Positions 42,635-50,308 of a stretch of DNA of 58,093 bases are shown piece by piece. A program made the position numbers and the translations under genes. Positions within the stretch are counted from its first letter, which is position 1. Every line of letters begins with the position of its first letter. The notes beneath the pieces are model-generated. The model saw only the letters and a program-made list of their open reading frames with translations. It did not search any database and had not been told where the DNA came from. Source of the DNA: an uncultured Campylobacter sp. (GTDB lineage Bacteria; Campylobacterota; Campylobacteria; Campylobacterales; Campylobacteraceae); NCBI RefSeq assembly GCF_938045345.1, contig NZ_CALIMS010000013.1:1-58093 (forward strand). Direction: 5' to 3'.

Positions 42635-42984
42635 TACTCAAACAAGCTAAATTTCAGCTCCCTCGCGCCGAGCTGCCTTGCAAGCTCTCGCTCGTATGCC
42701 ATACCCTTGCTATTCTCGCTACCCTCGCAGGCAAAAAAGTAGTAGTAGCTGCATACCGAGAGGAGCTCCTCGCAGTTTTTCATTATTCGCTCGCGCTCTA
42801 GCTCGCTATACACTCCCATCCATGCAAGCACGGGCGATATAGGCTCGTAGCCGTTAGCGCGCACGATGGCGCAGGCTTGCTCGGCAAGCTTGCGGGCATA
42901 GTAGTCGCGATCTCGCTCATGCTTGCACGGGATACTTGCATACGGCGAGCTTACGAAACAGAGCCTTGCCGTTCGTTTGTCCAT
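42634..42984 (-). CDS. DUF4406-like nucleoside deoxyribosyltransferase-fold protein
   Basis: A 116-residue protein with the fold-start FVSSPYAS, the EQACAIVRANGYEPISPVLA stretch and the late SKGMAYERELARQLG, as in DUF4406 proteins related to nucleoside 2-deoxyribosyltransferases. The catalytic Glu positions appear kept (MAYERELA). It may act on nucleotides or on base modification in the phage early programme. The specific reaction is not known. Confidence 0.75.
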   Translation of the reverse strand: MDKRTARLCFVSSPYASIPCKHERDRDYYARKLAEQACAIVRANGYEPISPVLAWMGVYSELERERIMKNCEELLSVCSYYYFFACEGSENSKGMAYERELARQLGARELKFSLFE

Positions 42985-43054
42985 ATTTTTCTCCTTTCCT
43001 TTAAAATTTAAGCTTTAGCGCTTATATAAACCCTCGCAGAGGGCTTGATAAATG

Positions 43055-43363
43055 CTATGCCTCTTTTAGATATTTTAAAATTTTCTCAATATACGAATCG
43101 TTTGCCATCGTCTCATCGGCGCAGATGTGAAGCCTACCAAAGCTCGCGATTTCCGCGCAGGGCTTTTTAGATCCGTAGCAAAAACTCACATAAAACGCCC
43201 AGCCCTTTACAAGCTGCCCGCCTCTTATTTCGTCGCGACGCACCGAGCGCAGACCTACGCGCACCATAGCGGGCACGGCGGCGCTCATCTTTGCGTGCAG
43301 TTCGCGCAAAGAGCTCGCGCTGTAGTTTTCGGCGCTTAGATTGATTAGATCTTTCAGCTTCAA
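43055..43363 (-). CDS. hypothetical early phage protein (102 residues)
   Basis: A 102-residue mixed alpha/beta protein with two Cys; no family recognised. Its start overlaps the stop of the HTH gene (ATGA). Between it and the DUF4406 gene are 70 bases without a gene. Confidence 0.65.
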   Translation of the reverse strand: MKLKDLINLSAENYSASSLRELHAKMSAAVPAMVRVGLRSVRRDEIRGGQLVKGWAFYVSFCYGSKKPCAEIASFGRLHICADETMANDSYIEKILKYLKEA

Positions 43364-43617
43364 CTCTTCGTTCCTTTTAGGCTCCAGCCGCTACCGAGCC
43401 TTTGAGCTCTGCATTTTTCTATCTCTGCGATAGTCTCAAATATTGCCATCCACTTCCCATGATTTCTAGGGTGCTTGAGTTTCGCAAGTGCTGCCCGCTC
43501 TATAGCAGCTACGCGCCCTACGCTGATGCCGAATATCGCCGCAAGCTCTTTACGGCTGGCGTCGGCATCATCTCTTAGATCTCTTGCGCTTTCGCGCTTA
43601 CTTAGTACGGCTCTCAT
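43360..43617 (-). CDS. sigma-region-4-like HTH protein
   Basis: An 85-residue protein from ATG 43,617 (the frame opens at 43,641 with GTG). Residues 20-55, SRKELAAIFGISVGRVAAIE and ALAKLKHP, match a sigma-70 region 4 or LuxR-like helix-turn-helix. It could redirect transcription of phage genes. It overlaps the NrdD-tail-like gene by 20 bases. Confidence 0.7.
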   Translation of the reverse strand: MRAVLSKRESARDLRDDADASRKELAAIFGISVGRVAAIERAALAKLKHPRNHGKWMAIFETIAEIEKCRAQRLGSGWSLKGTKS

Positions 43618-43762
43618 CTTTTTTCTCTTCAAACAGCACACGTTCTTTGTGCTCGCCCACTTTACCGATATTGAAGCTCTCTACCGGGCGCAGATAGCCC
43701 ATTACTCTCGTATAGACGATGCACCTGGTGCGTTTGGCTTGCAGCTCTTTAGGAAATTTCAT
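43598..43762 (-). CDS. NrdD C-terminal-domain-like miniprotein
   Basis: A 54-residue protein from ATG 43,762 (AAGGAG 5 bases upstream). It carries TRVMGYLRPVESFNIGKVGE and a following EHKER, closely resembling the C-terminal tail of anaerobic ribonucleotide reductase NrdD, where the glycyl-radical and Zn sites lie nearby. The Zn Cys pairs of NrdD are absent, so it is not a whole enzyme. It may interact with or substitute for the host NrdD tail. Confidence 0.7.
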   Translation of the reverse strand: MKFPKELQAKRTRCIVYTRVMGYLRPVESFNIGKVGEHKERVLFEEKKDESRTK

Positions 43763-43825
43763 ATCCGCTCCTTTATTTGACTTTATAAGACGCCCGCACG
43801 GGGCGCCATTTAAAATCAAAGCTGC

Positions 43826-44008
43826 CTAACTCCAAATCGTTCCTAGTCCTCGATGAAATCTCGGCACCGGTACCGCTATGCTCTCGCGGTGTCTTCTCTT
43901 TGCAATCCAACCTCGCGGGGTGTGAAATAGAATGAATGAGTGCGCGATTATGATCTCATCCTTGCAAGCTTTTAGATCGCTCATTTTCATACCCTTATAC
44001 GCTTTCAT
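43826..44008 (-). CDS. small early phage protein (60 residues)
   Basis: A 60-residue basic protein with a strong AAGGAGG site 8 bases before ATG 44,008. It lies 13 bases after the MuB-like gene. No domain recognised. Confidence 0.55.
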   Translation of the reverse strand: MKAYKGMKMSDLKACKDEIIIAHSFILFHTPRGWIAKRRHRESIAVPVPRFHRGLGTIWS

Positions 44009-44021
44009 CTCTTATTCCTCC

Positions 44022-44888
44022 TTATAAAATTACCATGCCGCAGGCTTGGGCTATGATCTCCTCGCCCACGGCGCAGCCGTTAAGAGCCGCTAGGCGGACC
44101 GACTTTTTGTGCAACTTTTCGGACGCGCGGAAGTTGCCTTTGGCGTGAGCGAAGATCCCCGTGCCGTAAAAGGCATCGCTCTCCTCTTTACTGAGCCCCT
44201 GCATAGCCCATTTGCCGCAAATGCGGCTATATAGCTGCCTAAGCTCCTTATTGCGCCCCACTAAATTCTTTAGCAAAATCTCCGTGCCCGCTAGAATTAG
44301 CGGCGTGCTCGAAAAATCGTAAATTCTACGTAGATCCTCAAGCGCTCTTAGAGGCAGATGCTCGGCTTCGTCGATTAGCAGCACCTTATCGGCGGTTTTT
44401 AAGAAGCTTGAAATCGCTTTTAATTTTGCATTCGCGCTGCCCGCGGCTTCCAGCTTTAGCGCTTCGCATAGCTCGCCAAGCAAAGCGTTAGCGTTGGTGT
44501 GGCAGGTAGCCTCAATAAGTACCGCGTTAGGATTTTTGGCAGCAAAGTCGCGTAGTATCGTGCTCTTGCCGCTACCTGCGGTGCCGTAAAGCAAAGCTAT
44601 CTCGCGCTCGCCTACGGCTTCGGAGATGACGAAATTCGCCATCTTATAATCCCGCGAGTTAAAAATTTCATCTCGCGCGGGCGAGGTGGCAAACTCTTTT
44701 GCTTTTTTGGCGCTAGCGTCGATATAGGCGCTTATCTTGGCTGCGATCGCCGCATTATCGCCCCTGTATTTGCCCGCGCGAAACTGGCTAATCGCTCCTG
44801 GGCTAATGCCCAAAGCCCGCGCAAGCGCGCTCATACTCACGCTTCCGCCCTCTAAGAATTCGTTTAGCTTAGATATAATCTCTTGCAT
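44022..44888 (-). CDS. MuB-like transposition target ATPase
   Basis: A 288-residue protein: N-terminal XRE-type HTH (MSALARALGISPGAISQFRA, residues 18-37) and an AAA+ domain with Walker A LLYGTAGSGKST (about 99) and Walker B KVLLIDEAEHLP (about 167). As in Mu B, it would bind target DNA, stimulate MuA and give target immunity. It follows the transposase gene by 59 bases with its own AAGGAG site. Confidence 0.92.
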   Translation of the reverse strand: MQEIISKLNEFLEGGSVSMSALARALGISPGAISQFRAGKYRGDNAAIAAKISAYIDASAKKAKEFATSPARDEIFNSRDYKMANFVISEAVGEREIALLYGTAGSGKSTILRDFAAKNPNAVLIEATCHTNANALLGELCEALKLEAAGSANAKLKAISSFLKTADKVLLIDEAEHLPLRALEDLRRIYDFSSTPLILAGTEILLKNLVGRNKELRQLYSRICGKWAMQGLSKEESDAFYGTGIFAHAKGNFRASEKLHKKSVRLAALNGCAVGEEIIAQACGMVIL

Positions 44889-44947
44889 ATTTTCTCCTTT
44901 GCCCGTAAGGGGCTTTTAAAAGACATATTATGTCCTTTAAAAGCGCC

Positions 44948-47155
44948 TTATCCGCAGACTACTTCCTCAAAGCTCTTTATCTTGCGCTCCGCTTTGCGCT
45001 GCGCAGCTTGCGCGCTTAAAATTTCATCGCTCAAAGCTACGCTAGAGTTCAAGCTTTTAGCCCCTTTTAGCGCGGCATCTATTAGCCTGCTTTCGTTATT
45101 TGCCGCTTGCGGCTTAGGCATCGTGGCAGGCTTAGCTTCTACCATGCGCACTATCTGCTCAAAATCCGCTCGGTGTGCGATCGATGCAGCGTCCATCTGC
45201 TTTTTGGTCTCCTTTAGGCGCTTATTAAATAGCTTTTGCGCGCTTTTGGCCTCCTCGGCGCTCACTCCCTCATCCAAATCAAGCGTAGAGGCAACGCCGA
45301 TAAATTTGTTATCCTCGCTCCACAAAAAGCACTCATTTATATTATTGACGTTTTTGCTGACCCATACGCGCTCAAGCCCATACATCTCCACGCTATAAAA
45401 CCTCACGCCGCCTAGGCTAATGCCTTTTTTATGCACGTGTTTTAGCTCTCGTCCGCCAAGACGCGCGCTGATGCTTAGAGCGTCCATATACACAGCATCG
45501 CCTATCTTTGCGCTATACGCAGCTGCGCAGGTAGTATCAAGGCGCTCGAGGTAGCGTGTGTTTAGAAATTTTTCCGCATACATATCCATTAGCTCTTGCA
45601 CCTCGTTTAGATTTTTTAGCATCGTTAGGTTTGTTTTGTAGCCTCTTTTTAGGCGGCGCTCTTTTTTAGAGCGGAAAAACTCTATAGCCTGGCGCTGCGA
45701 GATATTGTGTCCGATGAAGCCCGCCAAATTTGCGCTGAAGCTATGCTGCAAAGCTCTAAAATTTCGTTCTACGTAGGGCTTAAGCCAGCCGCTATAGGCT
45801 CTTACCGCCTTATATTCGATATCAAGCGCGCCTAAAACCTCTTTCATATATTCGCTCTTAAACGCCTTGCCGTTATCGCCCTTGATTACCTTCGGCTTGC
45901 CGTAGCGCACGATATATTTAGCGACGGCTCTAGCGATAGAGAGGGAATTCTCACTATCGCTGATGTGAAAGGTCGCTACTCCGCTATACGTATCGATTAG
46001 GGCAATGATGGTGTAGCGCTTTTGCCACTCTTTTACATAGTTTTGAAATTCGTCTTTGTCTTTAAAGATAGTGCTGACGTTTTGCCAGCCGATGAGATCG
46101 CAAAGCTCGCTAGCGCTGCAGATGAGATCGAGCGGACTTCCGTCTATTTCCACGACCTCGTTTATCGTGCTTACGGCGTAGTTACTGATGCCAAGAGCCG
46201 GTAAGCCGCGACCGACCGCTCCATCCTCGCCGTAAAGGATGATGTTTTTTACAAGCTTATTTTTGTTTAGGTAGTTGTTTACGAAGCGATTTACGACCTC
46301 ATAGCTTACAATCTCGTCTCTTTTGCCTTGAAAATCCTCAAAGTTTATGAGAGAGTTTTTTGCCGCGTGATAATTTAGTGCTTTGTAGATGTTTGTTATA
46401 TCTACCTTGCCCATACCGCTGCATGCGAGTATCAGTTCCACACAAAGCGGCGCAAGACCTAGCGCGTCAAGCTTTAGGGTCTTATTATTATCCCGCTCGT
46501 CCACTAGCGCATCCAGCCCGCCTCTTTTAAATTTACGCTGCCAGTCGTAGAGCTTATTTGCGGTTACCTTTACGGGGCATATCTTTTTCGCGTTGATATA
46601 CTCCAGAAAAGCAGCCTCACTTATCTTGCCTTTTGCATCTTCCCACGCCTTGATTACGTCGTATTTCTCAAAAGCGGCCTTGCGTTTTTTATCCGAGCAA
46701 ACGGCGATAGCCGGGAGGCTTGCCGCGCTGCTCGGATCGCTTGAGTTCGGCTCTGCGCTGTTTAAATCTCGCCTCGCGCCGCCCGAGCCCGGCTCGGTGC
46801 CCAAGCTTGGCGCACTATCGCAGCTTAATGTATTGCTTAAGTTTAACGTATCGCCGCTTGCGAACGGATCTGCCGCAGCCGCGCCGTTTAAATTTGCTCC
46901 GCCGTGCTTATTGTCGCAAACGCTCTCGCTTTGTCGCGAAATTTCGCTGCTTTCGTTGTTTATCAGGCTATCGTCAATCCAAATTTGAAGGGTTTTACCA
47001 CCGCGACCGATGCCATCTGTGTAGGTGAAACCTAATATATTAGGTTTAATAGTGCAAAATTTTTTCCCACTAGCTTGGGCTTTAACTACTCTTCTTTGTA
47101 GTTTTCTTAAATTTACACTTAAAATTTCAGCCGCACGTTTGGAATTTACCCACAT
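44948..47155 (-). CDS. MuA-like DDE transposase
   Basis: A 735-residue transposase. The N-terminal region (1-110) has an HTH for end/operator DNA; a Ser/Asn/Gly-rich linker follows (about 80-160). The catalytic core has the first Asp in VVEIDGSPLD (about 343), the second in VIKGDNGKAFKSEYM (about 440) and Glu in KPYVERNFRAL (about 470). A C-terminal Lys-rich helical end would contact the MuB protein. All three catalytic residues are present. A sequence identical but for one base to the repressor-region palindrome lies in codons 37-42. Confidence 0.94.
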   Translation of the reverse strand: MWVNSKRAAEILSVNLRKLQRRVVKAQASGKKFCTIKPNILGFTYTDGIGRGGKTLQIWIDDSLINNESSEISRQSESVCDNKHGGANLNGAAAADPFASGDTLNLSNTLSCDSAPSLGTEPGSGGARRDLNSAEPNSSDPSSAASLPAIAVCSDKKRKAAFEKYDVIKAWEDAKGKISEAAFLEYINAKKICPVKVTANKLYDWQRKFKRGGLDALVDERDNNKTLKLDALGLAPLCVELILACSGMGKVDITNIYKALNYHAAKNSLINFEDFQGKRDEIVSYEVVNRFVNNYLNKNKLVKNIILYGEDGAVGRGLPALGISNYAVSTINEVVEIDGSPLDLICSASELCDLIGWQNVSTIFKDKDEFQNYVKEWQKRYTIIALIDTYSGVATFHISDSENSLSIARAVAKYIVRYGKPKVIKGDNGKAFKSEYMKEVLGALDIEYKAVRAYSGWLKPYVERNFRALQHSFSANLAGFIGHNISQRQAIEFFRSKKERRLKRGYKTNLTMLKNLNEVQELMDMYAEKFLNTRYLERLDTTCAAAYSAKIGDAVYMDALSISARLGGRELKHVHKKGISLGGVRFYSVEMYGLERVWVSKNVNNINECFLWSEDNKFIGVASTLDLDEGVSAEEAKSAQKLFNKRLKETKKQMDAASIAHRADFEQIVRMVEAKPATMPKPQAANNESRLIDAALKGAKSLNSSVALSDEILSAQAAQRKAERKIKSFEEVVCG
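47029..47046. promoter_or_regulatory. operator-like palindrome inside the MuA coding sequence
   Basis: AACCTAATATATTAGGTT, an 8-bp perfect inverted repeat. It matches the palindrome upstream of the repressor gene at 48,390 in 17 of 18 bases. It lies about 110 bases inside the transposase gene. Confidence 0.7.
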
Positions 47156-47325
47156 TAGGCTACCTTTATGCCGTCTTTTTCTAGTATCTTTTTAGCTTTT
47201 TGGCTTATATAGCCCTTGTAAAAGCTGCTTAAGCTTAGTCCTCGCATCGCACAGTAGTCTTTTAGATCATACTTTAGCTTTTGCTTCACGGCCTTTGAGA
47301 CCGGTTTTACTCTATATCCTGGCAT
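47155..47325 (-). CDS. small DNA-binding-like protein at the Ner position
   Basis: A 56-residue basic protein from ATG 47,325 (AAGGAG 6 bases upstream; the frame opens at 47,352). LKDYCAMRGLSLSSFYKGYI reads as a helix-turn-helix. It is the gene directly before MuA and its stop shares a base with the MuA start, the place of Mu Ner, but I see no close Ner match. Confidence 0.65.
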   Translation of the reverse strand: MPGYRVKPVSKAVKQKLKYDLKDYCAMRGLSLSSFYKGYISQKAKKILEKDGIKVA

Positions 47326-47422
47326 ATTTGCTCCTTTTTTAGATTTTTCCATTATTAAAGTAAAAACTTAAGCGCTTTGCCGATATAATATTATTCAAAA
47401 ATTCCGCAAAAAAGGGGATATT

Positions 47423-48184
47423 ATGGAAACTAGAAAAGATGAGCCGAAAGCTAAGAGTCTTGAAAATTACGAGAAAAATTTGAAGCTAAATCTCGAAGCT
47501 AAACGCAAAGATTTAGATAATATCACTACCTCTGTCATCCCCTCTCAATTAACCCTGATTAGGATGTTTCTGTGGCTTTCTTTTAGTATCGTAGGTGCGG
47601 CTTTTTATGCGATAAAACTAGATGAGATAAGCTCATCGCAATTTTATTTTTTATCGGCGATCGTTATAACTACCGTGGCAATAATTACTCTTTGCCTAAT
47701 AGCCATTAAAAGCAGTGCCGTTAGGCTCACTGCCAATCTCGATAACGCATATTTTAAAGATAATATCGCGCAAGACGATAGCGAGCATGCGCAGGGACTA
47801 ATAGCTATGTTAGACGTTACGTCGCAAGCCTTAGGCCTCGCTCAAGATAACGTAAATAAAACCGGTAGAATTTTAAGAGTCGTTACTTACTTATCTTTCG
47901 CGGTAATATTTTTTATCTCTTCGTTTGCTATAGTTTCCGTATATCACGAGAAAGGAGGTGAAAATATGGCTGAAGAGAAAAAGGATAAAAGTGCCGAAGT
48001 CGCCAAAACGGTCGATAGTCGCCCGGCGTTTAATCAGTCTACGCAGATTAAACCGGCTCAAATGCGAGCAAATAGCCGCAATATTACCGGCGAATCTCAA
48101 AGTGGCGGATTTAACATTACCGCAAGCAAAAAACCAAAGCAGAGCGATAATGCAAACGCCACCGACAAGACGGACGAAGAATGA
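47423..48184 (+). CDS. membrane protein with C-terminal polar tail, internal start
   Basis: A 253-residue protein with membrane helices at about 50-68, 79-97 and 152-173, preceded by a charged coiled coil. The last 72 residues are polar. Inside the gene, a perfect Shine-Dalgarno (AAAGGAGGTGA) stands 6 bases before an in-frame ATG at 47,966, so the tail can also be made alone (MAEEKKDKSAEVAKTVDSRP...). It faces the transposase operon and may be a superinfection-exclusion or lysogeny protein; that is a guess. Confidence 0.75.
   Translation: METRKDEPKAKSLENYEKNLKLNLEAKRKDLDNITTSVIPSQLTLIRMFLWLSFSIVGAAFYAIKLDEISSSQFYFLSAIVITTVAIITLCLIAIKSSAVRLTANLDNAYFKDNIAQDDSEHAQGLIAMLDVTSQALGLAQDNVNKTGRILRVVTYLSFAVIFFISSFAIVSVYHEKGGENMAEEKKDKSAEVAKTVDSRPAFNQSTQIKPAQMRANSRNITGESQSGGFNITASKKPKQSDNANATDKTDEE
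47966..48184 (+). CDS. internal in-frame product of the membrane gene
   Basis: A 72-residue polar protein from the internal ATG at 47,966. The AAGGAGGTGA site before it is the best match to the 16S tail in the window. It is rich in Lys, Asn and Gln and has no membrane segment. It is followed by a strong hairpin. Confidence 0.6.
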   Translation: MAEEKKDKSAEVAKTVDSRPAFNQSTQIKPAQMRANSRNITGESQSGGFNITASKKPKQSDNANATDKTDEE

Positions 48185-48189
48185 TCCTG

Positions 48190-48219
48190 CGGCCTCTCGT
48201 TTTAGGGAGCGAGAGGCCC
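48190..48219. terminator. bidirectional hairpin
   Basis: GGCCTCTCG and CGAGAGGCC, a perfect 9-bp stem with loop TTTTAGGGAG, between the converging membrane gene and 21-residue peptide gene. Confidence 0.7.
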
Positions 48220-48221
48220 AT

Positions 48222-48287
48222 TTATTCATCGAACAAAAATAGATAGCTCCACAAAATAAACACTATCCACCAAACCATATCATCCAT
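48222..48287 (-). CDS. 21-residue hydrophobic peptide
   Basis: An ATG at 48,287 with an AAGGAG site 5 bases upstream opens a 21-codon frame that encodes MDDMVWWIVFILWSYLFLF and an acidic end. The composition is a single membrane helix. It is in the immunity region, between the repressor and the membrane gene. It may be a toxin-like peptide, a small regulator of the membrane protein, or a leader peptide. Confidence 0.5.
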   Translation of the reverse strand: MDDMVWWIVFILWSYLFLFDE

Positions 48288-48389
48288 ATGATCTCCTTAT
48301 CTTTACCTTAACAATGGAAATTCAAAGAACTTTTAGAAAATCTTAACCTTTTTATAGGTATCATCTTTTCTAAGTATATTTTGAATTAT

Positions 48390-48407
48390 AACCTAATTTA
48401 TTAGGTT
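48390..48407. promoter_or_regulatory. operator-like palindrome upstream of the repressor
   Basis: AACCTAATTTATTAGGTT, an 8-bp perfect inverted repeat 15 bases before the repressor start. Twin of the copy at 47,029 inside MuA. Likely the binding site of the repressor or of the small Ner-position protein. Confidence 0.75.
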
Positions 48408-48422
48408 TGTCAAGGGGTTCCT

Positions 48423-49121
48423 GTGGATTTAGCTCAAAAGATTAGTTTTTTAAGAAAAGAAAGGGAATGGTCGCAAGACGAACTAGCCAAAATATCTGGA
48501 GTTGGGAGATCTACTATTCAACTATACGAAAGCAAAAAAGCAAGTAAAAATCCCACTAGAGAGAATTTACAGAAAATAGCTAATGCTTTTGAAATTAGTA
48601 TTTCAGATTTAGCAAATGAAAATTTTGACGTAAGTATTGACGTTAGTGATGACGTAAGTATTGGCAAAAATGACGTTAGTCCCTCAAACCTTAAAGAAAC
48701 CGAGACGGATCAAATTTTTATCCGCAAGCTTAGCTCATCCGTAGGCGCCGGCGAAAGCGTCGATATAAACGGCATCGAGATCTACGACACCGATGTATTG
48801 GTACCTTTTTCTCGGATGCTTTTTAAGGTATGCCCCAAAAATACGAGTAGGATTCGCTGCATGCCGGTAGAGGGCTACTCTATGGTGCCGATGCTTTATC
48901 CGGATAGCTGGGTGATTGTGGACGTCACGGCAAAATTTGAAGGAGATGGGCTATATATCGTCAATTACTGCGACCATTTTATGGTGAAGCTGCTACAAAA
49001 AAGCCCCGACGGCGTACTGCACATCAAAAGCGTCAATAAAGAATACGATAGCTACGAGATAGGACCGGATAGCGATTTGCAAGTATATATCGTCGGCAAG
49101 GTCCTACGTTGCGTAATATGA
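48423..49121 (+). CDS. S24-family phage repressor
   Basis: A 232-residue CI-like protein. An XRE helix-turn-helix (about 5-58: KEREWSQDELAKISGVGRST) is joined by a linker with repeated Asp-Val-Ser (DNA repeats GACGTAAGTATTG at 48,632-48,665) to an S24 peptidase domain with Ser in GYSMVPML (about 161) and Lys in HFMVKLLQ (about 191). An Ala-Gly in VGAGES is the probable self-cleavage site, so RecA-dependent induction is inferred. It starts with GTG at 48,423 and is transcribed away from the early genes, as in Mu. Confidence 0.9.
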   Translation: MDLAQKISFLRKEREWSQDELAKISGVGRSTIQLYESKKASKNPTRENLQKIANAFEISISDLANENFDVSIDVSDDVSIGKNDVSPSNLKETETDQIFIRKLSSSVGAGESVDINGIEIYDTDVLVPFSRMLFKVCPKNTSRIRCMPVEGYSMVPMLYPDSWVIVDVTAKFEGDGLYIVNYCDHFMVKLLQKSPDGVLHIKSVNKEYDSYEIGPDSDLQVYIVGKVLRCVI

Positions 49122-49144
49122 AATCGATATAAAAGGATAAATTT

Positions 49145-50218
49145 ATGGATTTATATGAGGATTTACAGCGCCTGGGTGCTCGAATATCGAGCATCAAGGA
49201 CTCCGTACAAACCGAAGAAGCCACGAAGCACTCGTTTGTGATGCCGTTTTTTCAAATTTTAGGCTACGATATATTCGACCCTAACGTCATAGTGCCCGAA
49301 TTCACCGCCGATGTGGGCATCAAAAAGGGCGAAAAGGTCGATTACGCTATCATGCACGAGGGTAAGCCGCTCATCATCGTAGAGGTCAAGAAGCACACCG
49401 AAGTACTCGACAAGCATTCAAGCCAACTATATCGATATTTCGGCGTTACGGACGCTAAATTTGCATTGCTGACCAACGGCGTAGAGTATCGCTTTTACTC
49501 CGACATCAACAAGGAAAACAAGCTCGACGATAATCCGTTTCTCATCGTAAACCTCGATGAGCTCAATAAACGCGACGTAAAGGCTCTTGAGCGCTTTACG
49601 AAAAGCGATTTAAATATCAGCTCGATACTGGAGATGGCGAATAAGCAGCGCCGCATACTTGAGATAAAAAAGATATTTGAGGAAGAAACCGCTAGGCCTA
49701 GTGACGATCTAGCGAGGATGTTTGCCTGCAGAATACTTCCGCAAGGAACGCGCATAACTGGAAGTGTGCTAGAGGACTTTAAGAGCTATACAAAAACCGC
49801 TCTGAGTGAGATAGTGACCGATCTTGCCTCAAAAAAGATAAATTCCGTACGTGCGGGCTTAACGGCAAATATCACGGACGAGGATGACGAAAGTAGTAAT
49901 GATGAAGCCAAGATTGTAACTACACAAGATGAGCTGCAGGGCTTTTTTATCATTAAATCAATACTGGGTGAATATGTGGAGCTCGATAAAATTTATGCAA
50001 GGGATACTCAAAGCTATTTTGGAGTACTCTTTGACGACAATAACCGCAAATGGATAGCTAGATTGCACTTTAATACGGCGAAGAAATATATTGGCATTCA
50101 CGAGATAGAAAAACAAGAGACTAGATATCCACTCGAAAAACTCGAAGATATTTATAAATTTAGAGATAAGCTTATCGCCACACTCAAAAGAGTGCAGGGC
50201 GCAGAAGATGCAGAATAG
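49145..50218 (+). CDS. HsdR N-terminal nuclease-domain protein at the phage left end
   Basis: A 357-residue protein. Residues 20-150 are the HSDR_N domain of type I restriction R subunits, a PD-(D/E)xK nuclease with the Asp in KGEKVDYAIM and the Glu-x-Lys of IIVEVKKH (about residues 60-82). There is no helicase and no HsdM/S gene, so it is not a restriction system. The C-terminal half is helical plus a small beta-rich end. Position beside the repressor suggests a lysogen-expressed defence or exclusion gene; this is inference. Confidence 0.8.
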   Translation: MDLYEDLQRLGARISSIKDSVQTEEATKHSFVMPFFQILGYDIFDPNVIVPEFTADVGIKKGEKVDYAIMHEGKPLIIVEVKKHTEVLDKHSSQLYRYFGVTDAKFALLTNGVEYRFYSDINKENKLDDNPFLIVNLDELNKRDVKALERFTKSDLNISSILEMANKQRRILEIKKIFEEETARPSDDLARMFACRILPQGTRITGSVLEDFKSYTKTALSEIVTDLASKKINSVRAGLTANITDEDDESSNDEAKIVTTQDELQGFFIIKSILGEYVELDKIYARDTQSYFGVLFDDNNRKWIARLHFNTAKKYIGIHEIEKQETRYPLEKLEDIYKFRDKLIATLKRVQGAEDAE

Positions 50219-50225
50219 CAAAAAT

Positions 50226-50259
50226 GCTTTTAATGCCCATTTAAACGGGTGTTAAAAGC
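50226..50259 (+). terminator. hairpin after the HSDR_N gene
   Basis: GCTTTTAA / TTAAAAGC with an inner CCC/GGG pairing, 8 bases after the gene's stop. Same TTTAAA style as the other phage hairpins. Confidence 0.6.
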
Positions 50260-50308
50260 CGTGTAAAATTTCGTAAGGTTTTTGTCAAAAAATTTAAATC
50301 AAATTTTG

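Noticed and set aside
47958..48242. 94-codon plus-strand frame overlapping the nested product
   Set aside because: Uses the same ribosome site region but the ATG is closer than optimal spacing, and the composition is Arg/Lys/Pro-rich as in a shadow; the in-frame internal ATG is the better reading.
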